NCBI RefSeq assembly: GCF_014522265.1
Contig: NZ_CP017024.1
Span: forward strand, 4,164,501-4,228,500
Reading direction: 5' to 3'
Length of the DNA stretch: 64,000 nt
Source: Pseudomonas oryzihabitans
GTDB taxonomy: Bacteria; Pseudomonadota; Gammaproteobacteria; Pseudomonadales; Pseudomonadaceae
Positions 53,586 through 64,000 of this stretch are shown here, in pieces; the first letter of the stretch is position 1, and the number at the start of each line of letters is the position of its first letter. The position numbers and the translations under genes were made by a program. The notes under the pieces were generated by a model that saw only the letters and a list, made by a program, of their open reading frames with translations, did not search any database and was not told the DNA's origin.

Positions 53586-54745
53586 GCTACCCGAGTCTCA
53601 ACTTCGCCCTGGGCGAGACCCTCGATCTGCTGCGCGATCAGGTGCGCACCCTGGTCGCCCGCGAGGTAGCGCCTCGCGCGGGCGAGATCGATGCCAGCAA
53701 CAGCTTTCCCATGGACCTGTGGCGCACCTTTGGTGACCTGGGCTTGCTCGGCATCACCGTGGGCGAGGAATACGGCGGCGCAGGACTCGGCTATCTGGCC
53801 CATGCGGTGGCCATGGAGGAGATCAGCCGCGGCTCCGCCTCGGTCGCCCTGTCCTATGGCGCCCACTCCAATCTCTGTGTCAACCAGATCCACCGCAATG
53901 GCAGCGCCGAGCAGAAGGCGCGCTACCTGCCCCGGCTGGTCAGCGGCGAGCACATTGGCGCCCTGGCCATGAGCGAACCCAATGCCGGCTCGGACGTGGT
54001 CTCCATGAAGCTGCGCGCCGACCGCCGCGGCGATCGCTTCGTGCTCAACGGCAGCAAGACCTGGATCACCAACGGGCCCGATGCCCATACCTATGTCATC
54101 TATGCCAAGACCGAGCCGGAGAAGGCTGCCCATGGCATCACCGCCTTCATCGTCGAGCGTGACTGGACCGGTTTCAGCCGCGGCAGCAAGTTCGACAAGC
54201 TGGGCATGCGCGGCTCCAACACCTGCGAGCTGTTCTTCGACGACGTGGAGGTGCCGGAGGAAAACGTGCTGGGCCAGGTCAATGGCGGGGTCAGGGTGCT
54301 GATGAGCGGCCTGGACTACGAGCGCGTGGTCCTCGCCGGCGGCCCGGTGGGCATCATGCAGGCCTGCCTGGACGTGGTCCTGCCCTACGTCCATGACCGC
54401 AAGCAATTCGGCCAGAGCATCGGCGAATTCCAGCTGATCCAGGGCAAGGTGGCCGACCTCTACACCGGCCTCGCCGCCAGCCGCGCCTATCTCTATGCGG
54501 TGGCCCAGGCCTGCGACCGCGGCGAGACCACCCGCAAGGACGCTGCCGGGGTGATCCTCTATACCGCCGAGAAGGCTACCCAGATGGCGCTGGAAGCCAT
54601 CCAGATCCTGGGTGGCAACGGCTATATCAACGAATACCCCACCGGCCGCCTGCTGCGCGACGCCAAGCTCTACGAGATCGGCGCCGGCACCAGCGAGATT
54701 CGCCGCATGCTGATCGGCCGCGAGCTGTTCAACGAAACCCGGTGA
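53582..54745 (+). CDS. liuA: Isovaleryl-CoA dehydrogenase
   Basis: 387 residues from the ATG at 53582; the longer frame upstream is low-complexity. Acyl-CoA dehydrogenase with [46 protein letters not shown] and [11 protein letters not shown], where Glu247 is in the position of the isovaleryl-CoA dehydrogenase catalytic base; [32 protein letters not shown] at the end. It oxidises isovaleryl-CoA to 3-methylcrotonyl-CoA with FAD, first step of the Liu pathway. The usual MerR-type liuR is not adjacent. Confidence 0.95.
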   Translation: MSYPSLNFALGETLDLLRDQVRTLVAREVAPRAGEIDASNSFPMDLWRTFGDLGLLGITVGEEYGGAGLGYLAHAVAMEEISRGSASVALSYGAHSNLCVNQIHRNGSAEQKARYLPRLVSGEHIGALAMSEPNAGSDVVSMKLRADRRGDRFVLNGSKTWITNGPDAHTYVIYAKTEPEKAAHGITAFIVERDWTGFSRGSKFDKLGMRGSNTCELFFDDVEVPEENVLGQVNGGVRVLMSGLDYERVVLAGGPVGIMQACLDVVLPYVHDRKQFGQSIGEFQLIQGKVADLYTGLAASRAYLYAVAQACDRGETTRKDAAGVILYTAEKATQMALEAIQILGGNGYINEYPTGRLLRDAKLYEIGAGTSEIRRMLIGRELFNETR

Positions 54746-54755
54746 GGACGCCTTA

Positions 54756-56363
<1,608 letters not shown>

Positions 56364-56366
56364 GCC

Positions 56367-57167
56367 ATGACTGACTTCCACACCCTGGAACTGATCCGCG
56401 ATCCGCGCGGCTTCGCCACCCTCTGGCTCGACCGTCCGGATCGCCACAATGCCCTGGATGCGCAGCTGATCGCCGAGCTGGGCACCGTGCTGGCCGAGAT
56501 CGCCAGCGATCAGGAACTGCGCTTCCTGCTCCTGCGCGGCCGCGGGCGGCACTTCTGCGCCGGCGCCGACCTGGCCTGGATGCAGGCCTCGGCCAATCTG
56601 GACGCCGCCGCCAACCGCGCCGACAGCGAGCGGCTGGCCGAGGTTATGTATCGCCTGCAGGCCCTGCCGCTGCCCACCCTGGCGGTGGTCCAAGGCGCGG
56701 CCTTTGGCGGCGCCGTGGGCCTGGTCAGCTGCTGCGACCTGGCCCTGGCCGCCAGTGACGCTACCTTCTGCCTGTCGGAGGTGCGCATCGGCCTGGTGCC
56801 GGCGGTCATCGGCCCCTTCGTGATCCGCGCCCTGGGCGAGCGGGCAGCGCGGCGCTACATGCTCGGCGCCGAGCGCTTCTCCGGCGAACGCGCCGCCGAG
56901 CTGGGCCTGGTGGCCGAGACCGCCGCGGCCGCCGACCTGGAGGCACTGGTCGAGGCCTGGATCGCCCGACTGCTGGACAACGGCCCCCAGGCATTGCGCG
57001 CCTGCAAGCGGCTGCTGGACGGCGCTGGCGAAGGCACACCCAGCGCCCAGGTGCGCTCGTTCACCGAGAGCCTGATCGCCGCCGTGCGCGTCACCCCCGA
57101 AGCCCAGGAAGGCCTGCAGGCCTTCCTGGAAAAACGTCGCCCCGCCTGGCAGGAGAACTCGCCATGA
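56367..57167 (+). CDS. liuC: 3-methylglutaconyl-CoA hydratase
   Basis: 266 residues, enoyl-CoA hydratase/isomerase family: WLDRPDRHNALD, GRHFCAGADLAWMQ and GAAFGGAVGLVSCCDLALAASDATFCLSEVRIGLVPA. It hydrates 3-methylglutaconyl-CoA to HMG-CoA. Three bases after liuB, overlapping liuD by four. Confidence 0.94.
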   Translation: MTDFHTLELIRDPRGFATLWLDRPDRHNALDAQLIAELGTVLAEIASDQELRFLLLRGRGRHFCAGADLAWMQASANLDAAANRADSERLAEVMYRLQALPLPTLAVVQGAAFGGAVGLVSCCDLALAASDATFCLSEVRIGLVPAVIGPFVIRALGERAARRYMLGAERFSGERAAELGLVAETAAAADLEALVEAWIARLLDNGPQALRACKRLLDGAGEGTPSAQVRSFTESLIAAVRVTPEAQEGLQAFLEKRRPAWQENSP

Positions 57168-59098
57168 CCTTCGACCGTCTGCTGGTCGCCAACCGCGGCG
57201 AGATCGCCTGTCGGGTGATGCGCACCGCCAAGGCCCTCGGCCTGGGCACCGTCGCCGTGCACAGCGCCATCGATGCTGGCGCCCGTCACGTGCGCCAGGC
57301 CGACCAGGCGGTGGACCTGGGCGGGACCAAGCCGGCCGACAGCTATCTGCTGGGCGAGCGCATCATCGCCGCCGCCCTGACCACCGGCGCCCAGGCGATC
57401 CATCCCGGCTACGGCTTTCTCTCCGAGAACGCCGCCTTCGCCGAGGCGGTGGCCGCGGCCGGGCTGGTCTTCGTCGGGCCACCCGCGGCAGCGATCCGCG
57501 CCATGGGCAGCAAGTCCGCGGCCAAGGCGCTGATGACCGACGCCGGAGTGCCCCTGGTGCCGGGGTATCACGGCGAGGACCAGTCCCTGGCCAGCTTTCG
57601 CGACGCCGCGGCGCGCATCGGCTATCCGGTGCTGCTCAAGGCCACCGCCGGCGGCGGCGGCAAGGGCATGAAGATCGTCGAGCGCGAAGCCGACCTGGCC
57701 GAAGGCCTCGCCTCGGCCCAGCGCGAAGCGCGCGCGGCCTTTGGCGATGCGCGGATGCTGGTGGAGAAATACGTGCTGCAACCGCGCCACGTGGAGATCC
57801 AGGTCTTCGCCGACGGGCACGGCCACTGCCTCTATCTCAACGAACGCGACTGCTCCATCCAGCGCCGCCACCAGAAGGTGATCGAGGAAGCCCCCGCGCC
57901 GGGTCTTACGCCCGCGTTGCGCCGGGCCATGGGCGAGGCGGCGGTGCAGGCGGCCCAGGCCATCGGCTACGTCGGCGCCGGCACCGTGGAATTCCTGCTC
58001 GACGCCCGCGGCGACTTCTTCTTCATGGAGATGAATACCCGGTTGCAGGTGGAGCACCCGGTCACCGAGGCCATCACCGGTCTGGACCTGGTGGTCTGGC
58101 AGCTGCGCGTGGCCGCTGGCGAGCCCCTGCCCCTCACCCAGGCCCAGGTGCCGCTGCACGGCCATGCCATCGAGGTACGGCTCTATGCCGAGGACACCGA
58201 CCAGGGCTTCCTGCCGGCCTCGGGCACCCTGCAGCTCTATCGCGAGCCGGCGGCCGGTCCGGGGCGGCGGGTGGACAGCGGGGTGGAGGAAGGTGACGAG
58301 GTGTCGCCCTTCTACGACCCCATGCTGGCCAAGCTGATCGCCTGGGGCGACAACCGCGAACAGGCGCGCAAGCGCTTGCTGGCCATGCTCGACGACACCG
58401 CGGTGGGCGGCTTCGCCACCAACCTCGCCTTCCTGCAGCGTCTGCTGGCCCATCCGGCCTTTGCCGCGGCGGAGCTGGACACTGGTTTCATCGAGCGTCA
58501 TCAGGCGACCTTGCTGCCCGCACCCGGAGAGCTGACCGACGCCTTCTGGACCCTGGTGGGCCAGGCCTGGCTGGCGACGCTGCCGGCCCCTGCCGATTCG
58601 ACGTCACCCTGGGCTTCCCGCCAGGGCTGGCGCCTGGGTGGGCCATCACTTGTCTCGCTACGCCTGGCCTGTCGCGGAGAGGTGCGCGCCGTCGCCCTGC
58701 CCGGTTCGGCGGCGGTCGAGCTGAATGGTGATCGCCTCCACTGGCAGGCCGAGGGCCTCCGCCAGAGCGCCCGCCTCCATCGCCGTGGGCAAACGCTGTT
58801 TATCGAGTGGCAGGATCGCCTCGAGGCCGTCACCTGGGCCGATCCGCTGGCCGAGGTCAAGCGCCAGGCCGATGCAGGCGGACTCACGGCACCGATGAAC
58901 GCCAGCGTGGTCGCCGTACCGGTGGCCGTCGGCGACGCCGTGGAAGCCGGTACCCCGCTGGTGATACTGGAGGCGATGAAGATGGAGCACAGCATCCGCG
59001 CGCCCCGTGCGGGCGTCGTGGCCGCGCTGTTCTGCAGCCCTGGCGAACTGGTGGCCGAGGGCACTGCCCTGGTGGAACTGGAGGAGGCCGCACCATGA
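57164..59098 (+). CDS. liuD: Methylcrotonyl-CoA carboxylase, biotin-containing (alpha) subunit
   Basis: 644 residues. Biotin carboxylase domains (LLVANRGEIACRVMRTAKALG, GYGFLSENAAFAEAV, ATAGGGGKGMKIV, EMNTRLQVEHPVTE) in the first ~450 residues, and a C-terminal biotinyl domain with EAMKMEH, biotin on Lys606. ATP-dependent carboxylation of biotin, transferred by LiuB. Overlaps both neighbours by four bases. Confidence 0.96.
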   Translation: MTFDRLLVANRGEIACRVMRTAKALGLGTVAVHSAIDAGARHVRQADQAVDLGGTKPADSYLLGERIIAAALTTGAQAIHPGYGFLSENAAFAEAVAAAGLVFVGPPAAAIRAMGSKSAAKALMTDAGVPLVPGYHGEDQSLASFRDAAARIGYPVLLKATAGGGGKGMKIVEREADLAEGLASAQREARAAFGDARMLVEKYVLQPRHVEIQVFADGHGHCLYLNERDCSIQRRHQKVIEEAPAPGLTPALRRAMGEAAVQAAQAIGYVGAGTVEFLLDARGDFFFMEMNTRLQVEHPVTEAITGLDLVVWQLRVAAGEPLPLTQAQVPLHGHAIEVRLYAEDTDQGFLPASGTLQLYREPAAGPGRRVDSGVEEGDEVSPFYDPMLAKLIAWGDNREQARKRLLAMLDDTAVGGFATNLAFLQRLLAHPAFAAAELDTGFIERHQATLLPAPGELTDAFWTLVGQAWLATLPAPADSTSPWASRQGWRLGGPSLVSLRLACRGEVRAVALPGSAAVELNGDRLHWQAEGLRQSARLHRRGQTLFIEWQDRLEAVTWADPLAEVKRQADAGGLTAPMNASVVAVPVAVGDAVEAGTPLVILEAMKMEHSIRAPRAGVVAALFCSPGELVAEGTALVELEEAAP

Positions 59099-60009
59099 GC
59101 GAGGGCCTGCCGTCCCGGGTGCGGGTGGTCGAGGTCGGGCCACGCGATGGCCTGCAGAACGAACCCCAGGCGCTGGACGTCGCCGAGCGCATCCAGCTGT
59201 GCAAGGCGCTGATCGCTAGCGGCGTGCAGCATCTGGAGGTGGGCAGCTTCGTCTCGCCCCGCTGGGTGCCGCAGATGGCCGGGACCGCCGAGGTACTGGC
59301 GGGACTCGGGCGGCCGCCGGGCGTGGTCCGTTCGGTGCTGGTGCCCAATATGCAGGGTTTCGAGGCCGCCCTGGCGACGGGAGTGGATGAGATCGCCGTC
59401 TTCGCTGCTGCCTCGGAAGGCTTCTCCCAGCGCAACATCAATTGCTCCATCGCCGAGAGCCTGGCGCGCTTCGTGCCCGTGGTCGAGGGCGCGCGGGCGG
59501 CGGGCATCCGGGTCCGCGGCTATGTGTCCTGTGTGCTGGGCTGCCCCTACGACGGCGCGATCGCCCCGGACCAGGTGGCCAGCGTGACCCGCGAGCTGCT
59601 GGAGCTGGGCTGCGCCGAGGTCTCCCTGGGCGATACCATCGGCGTCGGCACCCCGGGCCGCACCCGGGCGCTCTGGCAGCGAGTCGGTCGGGAGGTGCCG
59701 CTCGGCCGCCTGGCCGGGCATTTCCACGACACCTATGGCCAGGCCCTGGCCAACGTCTACGCCAGCCTGCTCGAAGGCATCGCGGTGTTCGACAGCTCCG
59801 TCGCCGGGCTGGGCGGCTGTCCCTATGCCCGGGGCGCCAGCGGCAATGTCGCCAGCGAGGACCTGGTCTATCTGCTGGATGGCCTGGGCCTGGCGACCGG
59901 CGTCGACCTCGCCAGACTGGTCGAGGCCGGGCAGGACGTCTCCGCCCTGCTGGGTCGATCCAATCAGTCGCGGGTCGGCCGCGCCCGGGCGGCGCGAGCG
60001 GTCGACTAG
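59095..60009 (+). CDS. liuE: Hydroxymethylglutaryl-CoA lyase
   Basis: 304 residues from the ATG at 59095 (GGAGG upstream, ATGA overlap with liuD). TIM-barrel lyase with VEVGPRDGLQNE, VGSFVSPRWVPQMAG, SLGDTIGVGTPG, GHFHDTYGQALANV and the HMGL signature GLGGCPYARGASGNVASED containing the catalytic cysteine. Splits HMG-CoA into acetoacetate and acetyl-CoA, ending leucine/isovalerate breakdown. Confidence 0.95.
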   Translation: MSEGLPSRVRVVEVGPRDGLQNEPQALDVAERIQLCKALIASGVQHLEVGSFVSPRWVPQMAGTAEVLAGLGRPPGVVRSVLVPNMQGFEAALATGVDEIAVFAAASEGFSQRNINCSIAESLARFVPVVEGARAAGIRVRGYVSCVLGCPYDGAIAPDQVASVTRELLELGCAEVSLGDTIGVGTPGRTRALWQRVGREVPLGRLAGHFHDTYGQALANVYASLLEGIAVFDSSVAGLGGCPYARGASGNVASEDLVYLLDGLGLATGVDLARLVEAGQDVSALLGRSNQSRVGRARAARAVD

Positions 60010-60012
60010 CAG

Positions 60013-60030
60013 GGGCGCTGGCGAGCGCCC
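60013..60030 (+). terminator. Stem-loop after liuE
   Basis: GGGCGCT/AGCGCCC with a 4-base loop, 4 bases after the liuE stop. No T-run follows, so it is only a possible terminator or mRNA-end structure. Confidence 0.4.
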
Positions 60031-60088
60031 ATGGCAACCGCCGGGGCTTGCTCCCATAATGGCGGCCTCTCTCACCCAAGGACCCGCT

Positions 60089-61123
60089 TTGGCCAGGAAG
60101 TCCCGACGCGAACTCGCCCAGCTCGATGGCACCACCGAGCTGCCCCTCACCGTGCGCGAGGTCGCCCTCGCCGCCGGGGTGTCGCCCATTACCGTGTCCC
60201 GGGCCCTGCACCGACCGAGCCTGGTGAGCGCCGCCACCCGCGAGCATGTCCTGGCCGTGGTCAAGGAGCTGGGCTACGTGCCCAATCTGCTGGCGGGCAG
60301 CCTCGCCTCCAGCAAGAGCCGGCTGGTGGCCATCCTCCTGCCCACCATCGCCAATTCCATCTACGCCACCGTGGTGCAGGCGATCATGGATCGCCTCACC
60401 GAGGCGGGCTACCAGGCGCTGATCGGTCCCACCGGCTATTCGCCGGAAAAGGAAGAGGAATTGCTGGAAGCCATCCTTGGCCGCCGCCCCGATGGCATCG
60501 TCCTCACCGGCACCCTGCACACCCCAGCCAGTCGCGCACGGCTGGCGGCGCTGAACATCCCGGTGGTGGAAGCCTGGGACCTGAGCGCCGAGGCCCTGGA
60601 CATGCAGGTGGGCTTTTCCCACGAGCAGGTCGGCGTCGCCCTGGCGGAGCACTTCGTCGCCCGTGGCTATCGCCGCTTCGGGGTGATCTCGGTGGACGAT
60701 CCCCGCGCCATGCGCCGCAACCTGGCCCTGCAGGCCCGCCTGGTGGCGCTGGGCATCCCCGAACTGCCCATGGAGGTGCTGCCGCTGCCCGCCACCTGGG
60801 AAGTCGGCCGGATCGGCCTGGCGCGCCTGCTGGAACGCTCCGAGCCGCCGGAGCTGGTGCTGTGCAGCTCCGACACCCTGGCCCTGGGCGTGGTCGCCGA
60901 GGCCAGCAGCCGCGGCCTGCGCATTCCCGCGCAACTGGCGGTGGTCGGCTTCGGCGACACCACCAATGGCCGCTTCGCTACCCCGGCGCTGTCCACGGTC
61001 AGCGTCAATGCCGACGCCATGGGCCAGCGGGTCGCCCAGGCGCTGCTCGACCGTCTCGCGGGCGAGCAGACCGCGGTGAGTCTCGATACCGGTTTCGCCC
61101 TGATCGAGCGGCAGAGCTCCTAG
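60089..61123 (+). CDS. LacI-family regulator of glucarate use
   Basis: 344 residues from a TTG at 60089, chosen because AAGGA lies 6 bases upstream; the ATG at 60059 has no ribosome binding site and adds ten residues. N-terminal helix-turn-helix LTVREVALAAGVSPITVSRALHRPS with hinge GYVPNLLAGSLAS, then a periplasmic-binding-like domain (LVAILLPTIANSIYATVVQAIMDRL, VVGFGDTTNGRFATPALSTV). Directly upstream of two 12-base palindromes and the gudP-gudD genes, which it presumably represses. It resembles GntR-type gluconate repressors. Confidence 0.88.
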   Translation: MARKSRRELAQLDGTTELPLTVREVALAAGVSPITVSRALHRPSLVSAATREHVLAVVKELGYVPNLLAGSLASSKSRLVAILLPTIANSIYATVVQAIMDRLTEAGYQALIGPTGYSPEKEEELLEAILGRRPDGIVLTGTLHTPASRARLAALNIPVVEAWDLSAEALDMQVGFSHEQVGVALAEHFVARGYRRFGVISVDDPRAMRRNLALQARLVALGIPELPMEVLPLPATWEVGRIGLARLLERSEPPELVLCSSDTLALGVVAEASSRGLRIPAQLAVVGFGDTTNGRFATPALSTVSVNADAMGQRVAQALLDRLAGEQTAVSLDTGFALIERQSS

Positions 61124-61162
61124 CGGATTTTTTGCACACGGCCACAGATTTAGCGGTTGAAT

Positions 61163-61174
61163 GATAACGTTATC
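61163..61174. promoter_or_regulatory. LacI-type operator 1
   Basis: GATAACGTTATC, a perfect 12-base palindrome with central CG as LacI-family proteins prefer, 98 bases upstream of the glucarate transporter start. Confidence 0.8.
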
Positions 61175-61182
61175 TGTTTAAT

Positions 61183-61194
61183 GATAGCGCTATC
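61183..61194. promoter_or_regulatory. LacI-type operator 2
   Basis: GATAGCGCTATC, a second perfect 12-base palindrome centred exactly 20 bases from operator 1, so both face the same side of the helix. Confidence 0.8.
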
Positions 61195-61271
61195 GTTGTC
61201 AGACGACTTACAACATAAGCCCGCTACACGATGTCAGCCCGCACACAAAAACAAACCAGTGGGAGCTCTCC

Positions 61272-62627
61272 ATGCACGAAACCAAGCAGACGCGCGTCCG
61301 CTATCTGATCCTGTTCATGCTGTTCGTCGTGACCACGATCAACTACGCCGACCGCGCCACCATTTCCATCGCCGGCTCCGCCCTGCAAAAAGACCTCGGC
61401 ATCAGTGCCGTCTCTCTCGGCTTCATCTTCTCCGCCTTCGGTTGGGCCTATGTGCTCGGCCAGATCCCCGGCGGCTGGCTGCTCGATCGCTTCGGTTCGA
61501 AGAAGGTCTATGCGGCGAGCATCTTCACCTGGTCGGTGTTCACCATGCTGCAAGGCTACATCGGTGAATTCGGCATCGGCACCGCGGTATTCCTGCTGTT
61601 CGCCCTGAGATTCATGGTCGGCCTGGCCGAAGCACCCTCCTTCCCCGGCAACGCCCGCATCGTCGCCGCCTGGTTCCCCACCAAGGAGCGCGGCACCGCC
61701 TCGGCGATCTTCAACTCGGCGCAGTACTTCGCCACCGTGCTGTTCGCGCCGCTGATGGGCTGGATCGTCTACCACTTCGGCTGGCAGCACGTCTTCGTGG
61801 TGATGGGCGCCCTGGGTATCGCCTTCTCGGCGGTCTGGCTGGCGGTGATCTACAGCCCCCGCGAACATCCCCGCGCCAATGCCGCCGAGATCGACTACAT
61901 CGCCAGCAACGGCGGCCTGGTCGACCTGGACACTCCCGGCAAGAAGAGCGAAGGCCCGAAGTGGAGCTACATCGGCCAGCTGCTGACCAATCGCATGATG
62001 GCCGGCATCTACCTGGGCCAGTTCTGCATCAACGCCCTCACCTACTTCTTCCTCACCTGGTTCCCCGTCTACCTGGTGCAGGAACGCGGCATGACCATCC
62101 TCAAGGCCGGCATCATCGCCTCCCTGCCGGCCATCTGCGGCTTCATCGGCGGCGTGCTCGGCGGGGTCATCTCCGACTACCTGCTGCGCCGCGGCAGCAG
62201 CCTGAGCGTGGCGCGCAAGACCCCCATCGTCGCCGGCATGCTGCTGTCGATGAGCATGATCCTCTGCAACTACGTCGACGCCGACTGGATGGTGGTGGGC
62301 TTCATGGCCATGGCCTTCTTCGGCAAGGGCATCGGCGCCCTGGGCTGGGCGGTGGTTTCCGACACCTCGCCCAAGCAGATCGCCGGCCTCTCCGGCGGCC
62401 TGTTCAACACCATCGGCAACCTGTCCTCCATCACCACCCCGATCATCATCGGCTACATCATCGCCGCCACCGGCTCGTTCAAGATGGCCCTGGTGTTCGT
62501 CGGTGCCAACGCCCTGGTGGCGGCCATCAGTTACCTGTTCGTCGTCGGCGAGATCAAGCGTGTCGAGTTGCGCGGTGTGCCCACGCCGCCCGCCGAAGCC
62601 CCGCTCGCCGCTGAAACCCCACGCTGA
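61272..62627 (+). CDS. gudP: MFS glucarate/galactarate transporter
   Basis: 451 residues, 12 membrane helices, GudP/GarP-like: FMLFVVTTINYADRATISIAG, FGWAYVLGQIPGGWLLDRFGSKKVY, LRFMVGLAEAPSFPGNARIVAAWFP, FLTWFPVYLVQERGM and SDTSPKQIAGLSGGLFNTIGN. It imports glucarate (possibly galactarate too) with protons. The start follows GGGAGCTCTCC; transcribed from a promoter overlapping the tandem operators. Confidence 0.9.
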   Translation: MHETKQTRVRYLILFMLFVVTTINYADRATISIAGSALQKDLGISAVSLGFIFSAFGWAYVLGQIPGGWLLDRFGSKKVYAASIFTWSVFTMLQGYIGEFGIGTAVFLLFALRFMVGLAEAPSFPGNARIVAAWFPTKERGTASAIFNSAQYFATVLFAPLMGWIVYHFGWQHVFVVMGALGIAFSAVWLAVIYSPREHPRANAAEIDYIASNGGLVDLDTPGKKSEGPKWSYIGQLLTNRMMAGIYLGQFCINALTYFFLTWFPVYLVQERGMTILKAGIIASLPAICGFIGGVLGGVISDYLLRRGSSLSVARKTPIVAGMLLSMSMILCNYVDADWMVVGFMAMAFFGKGIGALGWAVVSDTSPKQIAGLSGGLFNTIGNLSSITTPIIIGYIIAATGSFKMALVFVGANALVAAISYLFVVGEIKRVELRGVPTPPAEAPLAAETPR

Positions 62628-62645
62628 TCACCAAGGAGCCCGACC

Positions 62646-64000
62646 ATGACGCAATTCAACGCCACGCCTGCCCTGCACACCGGCACCCCGGTGGTCACCT
62701 CGCTGGAAGTCGTGCCCGTCGCCGGCCAGGACAGCATGCTGCTCAACCTCAGCGGCGCCCACGGTCCCTACTTCACCCGCAACGTGCTGATCCTCAAGGA
62801 CAACGCCGGTCGCACCGGCGTCGGCGAGGTGCCCGGCGGCGAGACCATCCGCCAGACGCTGGAAGACGCCCGCCAGTTCCTGATCGGCCAGCCACTGGGC
62901 CAGTACCAGCGCATCCTCGGCCAGGTCCGCCAGGCCTTCGCCGGGCGTGATGCCAGCGGTCGTGGCCTGCAGACCTTCGACCTGCGCGTCACCATCCATG
63001 CGGTGACCGCCATCGAAGCCGCCCTGCTCGACCTGCTCGGTCAGCACCTGGAGGTTCCGGTAGCCGCCCTGCTCGGCGAAGGCCAGCAGCGCGATGCCGT
63101 GGAGATGCTTGGCTACCTGTTCTATGTCGGCGACCGCAACAAGACCACGCTGGACTACCGCAGCGAAGCCGACAGCGACGACGCCTGGTTCCGCGTGCGC
63201 AACGAAGAGGCCCTGAGCCCGGAGACCGTGGTGCGCCTGGCCGAGGCCGCCTATGACCGCTACGGCTTCAAGGACTTCAAGCTCAAGGGTGGCGTGCTCA
63301 GTGGCGATGCCGAGATCGAGGCGGTCACCGCCCTGGCCGAGCGCTTCCCGGAGGCGCGCGTGACCCTGGACCCCAATGGCGCCTGGTCGCTCAAGGAAGC
63401 CATCCGCCTGTGCCGCGACCAGCACCAGGTGCTGGCCTACGCCGAGGACCCCTGTGGCGCCGAGAACGGCTATTCCGGACGCGAGGTGATGGCCGAATTC
63501 CGCCGCGCCACCGGCCTGCCCACCGCCACCAACATGATCGCCACCGACTGGCGCCAGATGGGTCACGCCATCCAGCTGCAATCGGTGGACATCCCCCTGG
63601 CCGATCCGCACTTCTGGACCATGCAGGGCTCGGTGCGGGTGGCGCAGATGTGCAACGACTGGGGCCTGACCTGGGGTTCGCACTCCAACAACCACTTCGA
63701 CATCTCCCTGGCCATGTTCACCCATGTCGCCGCCGCGGCGCCGGGCAAGATCACCGCCATTGATACCCACTGGATCTGGCAGGATGGTCAACGCCTCACC
63801 CGCCAGCCGCTGGAGATCAAGGGCGGCCTGGTCGCGGTGCCGCAGCAGGGTGGCCTGGGCGTGGAGCTGGATCTGGACGCCCTCGCCCGCGCCCACGAGC
63901 TGTACAAGACCAAGGGCCTGGGCGCGCGGGACGACGCCATGGCCATGCAATTCCTCTCGCCCAACTGGACCTTCGATAACAAGAAGCCCTGCCTGGTGCG
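62646..64000 (+). CDS. gudD: D-glucarate dehydratase, 3' end outside the window
   Basis: 451 codons are visible and remain open at the window edge, so only a short tail is missing. Enolase superfamily: [43 protein letters not shown] (catalytic lysines), TLDPNGAW and AEDPCG (metal ligands), [15 protein letters not shown] and [16 protein letters not shown] (catalytic His). It converts D-glucarate to 5-keto-4-deoxyglucarate. AAGGAG precedes the start, 18 bases after gudP, one operon. Confidence 0.95.
   Translation, partial: MTQFNATPALHTGTPVVTSLEVVPVAGQDSMLLNLSGAHGPYFTRNVLILKDNAGRTGVGEVPGGETIRQTLEDARQFLIGQPLGQYQRILGQVRQAFAGRDASGRGLQTFDLRVTIHAVTAIEAALLDLLGQHLEVPVAALLGEGQQRDAVEMLGYLFYVGDRNKTTLDYRSEADSDDAWFRVRNEEALSPETVVRLAEAAYDRYGFKDFKLKGGVLSGDAEIEAVTALAERFPEARVTLDPNGAWSLKEAIRLCRDQHQVLAYAEDPCGAENGYSGREVMAEFRRATGLPTATNMIATDWRQMGHAIQLQSVDIPLADPHFWTMQGSVRVAQMCNDWGLTWGSHSNNHFDISLAMFTHVAAAAPGKITAIDTHWIWQDGQRLTRQPLEIKGGLVAVPQQGGLGVELDLDALARAHELYKTKGLGARDDAMAMQFLSPNWTFDNKKPCLV

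Overview
This GC-rich window reads as a chromosomal segment of a Pseudomonas, most likely a plant- or environment-associated species of the P. oryzihabitans/psychrotolerans type. That genus-level call is an inference from protein resemblance (AcnB, MvaT-type H-NS, GabD, Liu enzymes) and from two REP-type repeat families; no database search was run. There is no rRNA, CRISPR array, insertion sequence or prophage. One tRNA gene (Asp, GTC) is present.

Layout: (1) 1-2.9 kb: the 3' end of acnB with a strong terminator, then a secreted GH10 xylanase flanked by two paralogous small exported Gly/His-rich proteins. (2) 3.0-10.8 kb: kdpFABCDE, high-affinity K+ uptake with its two-component system. (3) 11-12.6 kb: an MvaT-family silencer, an uncharacterised protein and tRNA-Asp. 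(4) 12.8-20 kb: L-rhamnonate catabolism (LysR regulator, two MFS carriers, dehydratase, aldolase, lactaldehyde dehydrogenase). (5) 20.1-34.9 kb: amt plus what looks like a complete N-methylglutamate pathway for methylamine (gmaS, mgsABC, mgdABCD) with folD and purU for the C1 unit, an XRE-cupin regulator with repeated operators, and an IclR regulator. (6) 34.9-52.2 kb: a dispersed regulon sharing the palindrome TGGTATACCA and containing a FadR-type GntR regulator. It holds an LLM flavin monooxygenase, flavin reductase, two aldehyde dehydrogenases (one GabD), an alpha/beta hydrolase, a DUF1185 protein, a DUF1330 protein, an extra RibB, an NCS1 permease, a PotABCD-like ABC importer, a chemoreceptor and a Nudix hydrolase. 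I infer a catabolic system for a small, probably nitrogen-containing compound ending at succinic semialdehyde. It is the best candidate here for an undescribed system. (7) 52.3-60 kb: a LysR gene and the leucine/isovalerate operon liuABCDE without an adjacent liuR. (8) 60-64 kb: a LacI regulator, tandem operators, a glucarate transporter and glucarate dehydratase (running off the window).

How the parts work together: the window is dominated by scavenging modules for plant- and soil-derived carbon and nitrogen (xylan, rhamnonate, glucarate, methylamine, branched-chain acids), each beside its own regulator and, in several cases, beside visible palindromic operators.

Sequence quality: four genes (kdpB, the NMG dehydrogenase alpha subunit, the DUF1185 gene and the 3' end of the GntR gene) each change frame at a run of four G or C where five would restore the expected protein. 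A shared homopolymer undercall is the simplest explanation, so these genes may be intact in the organism.
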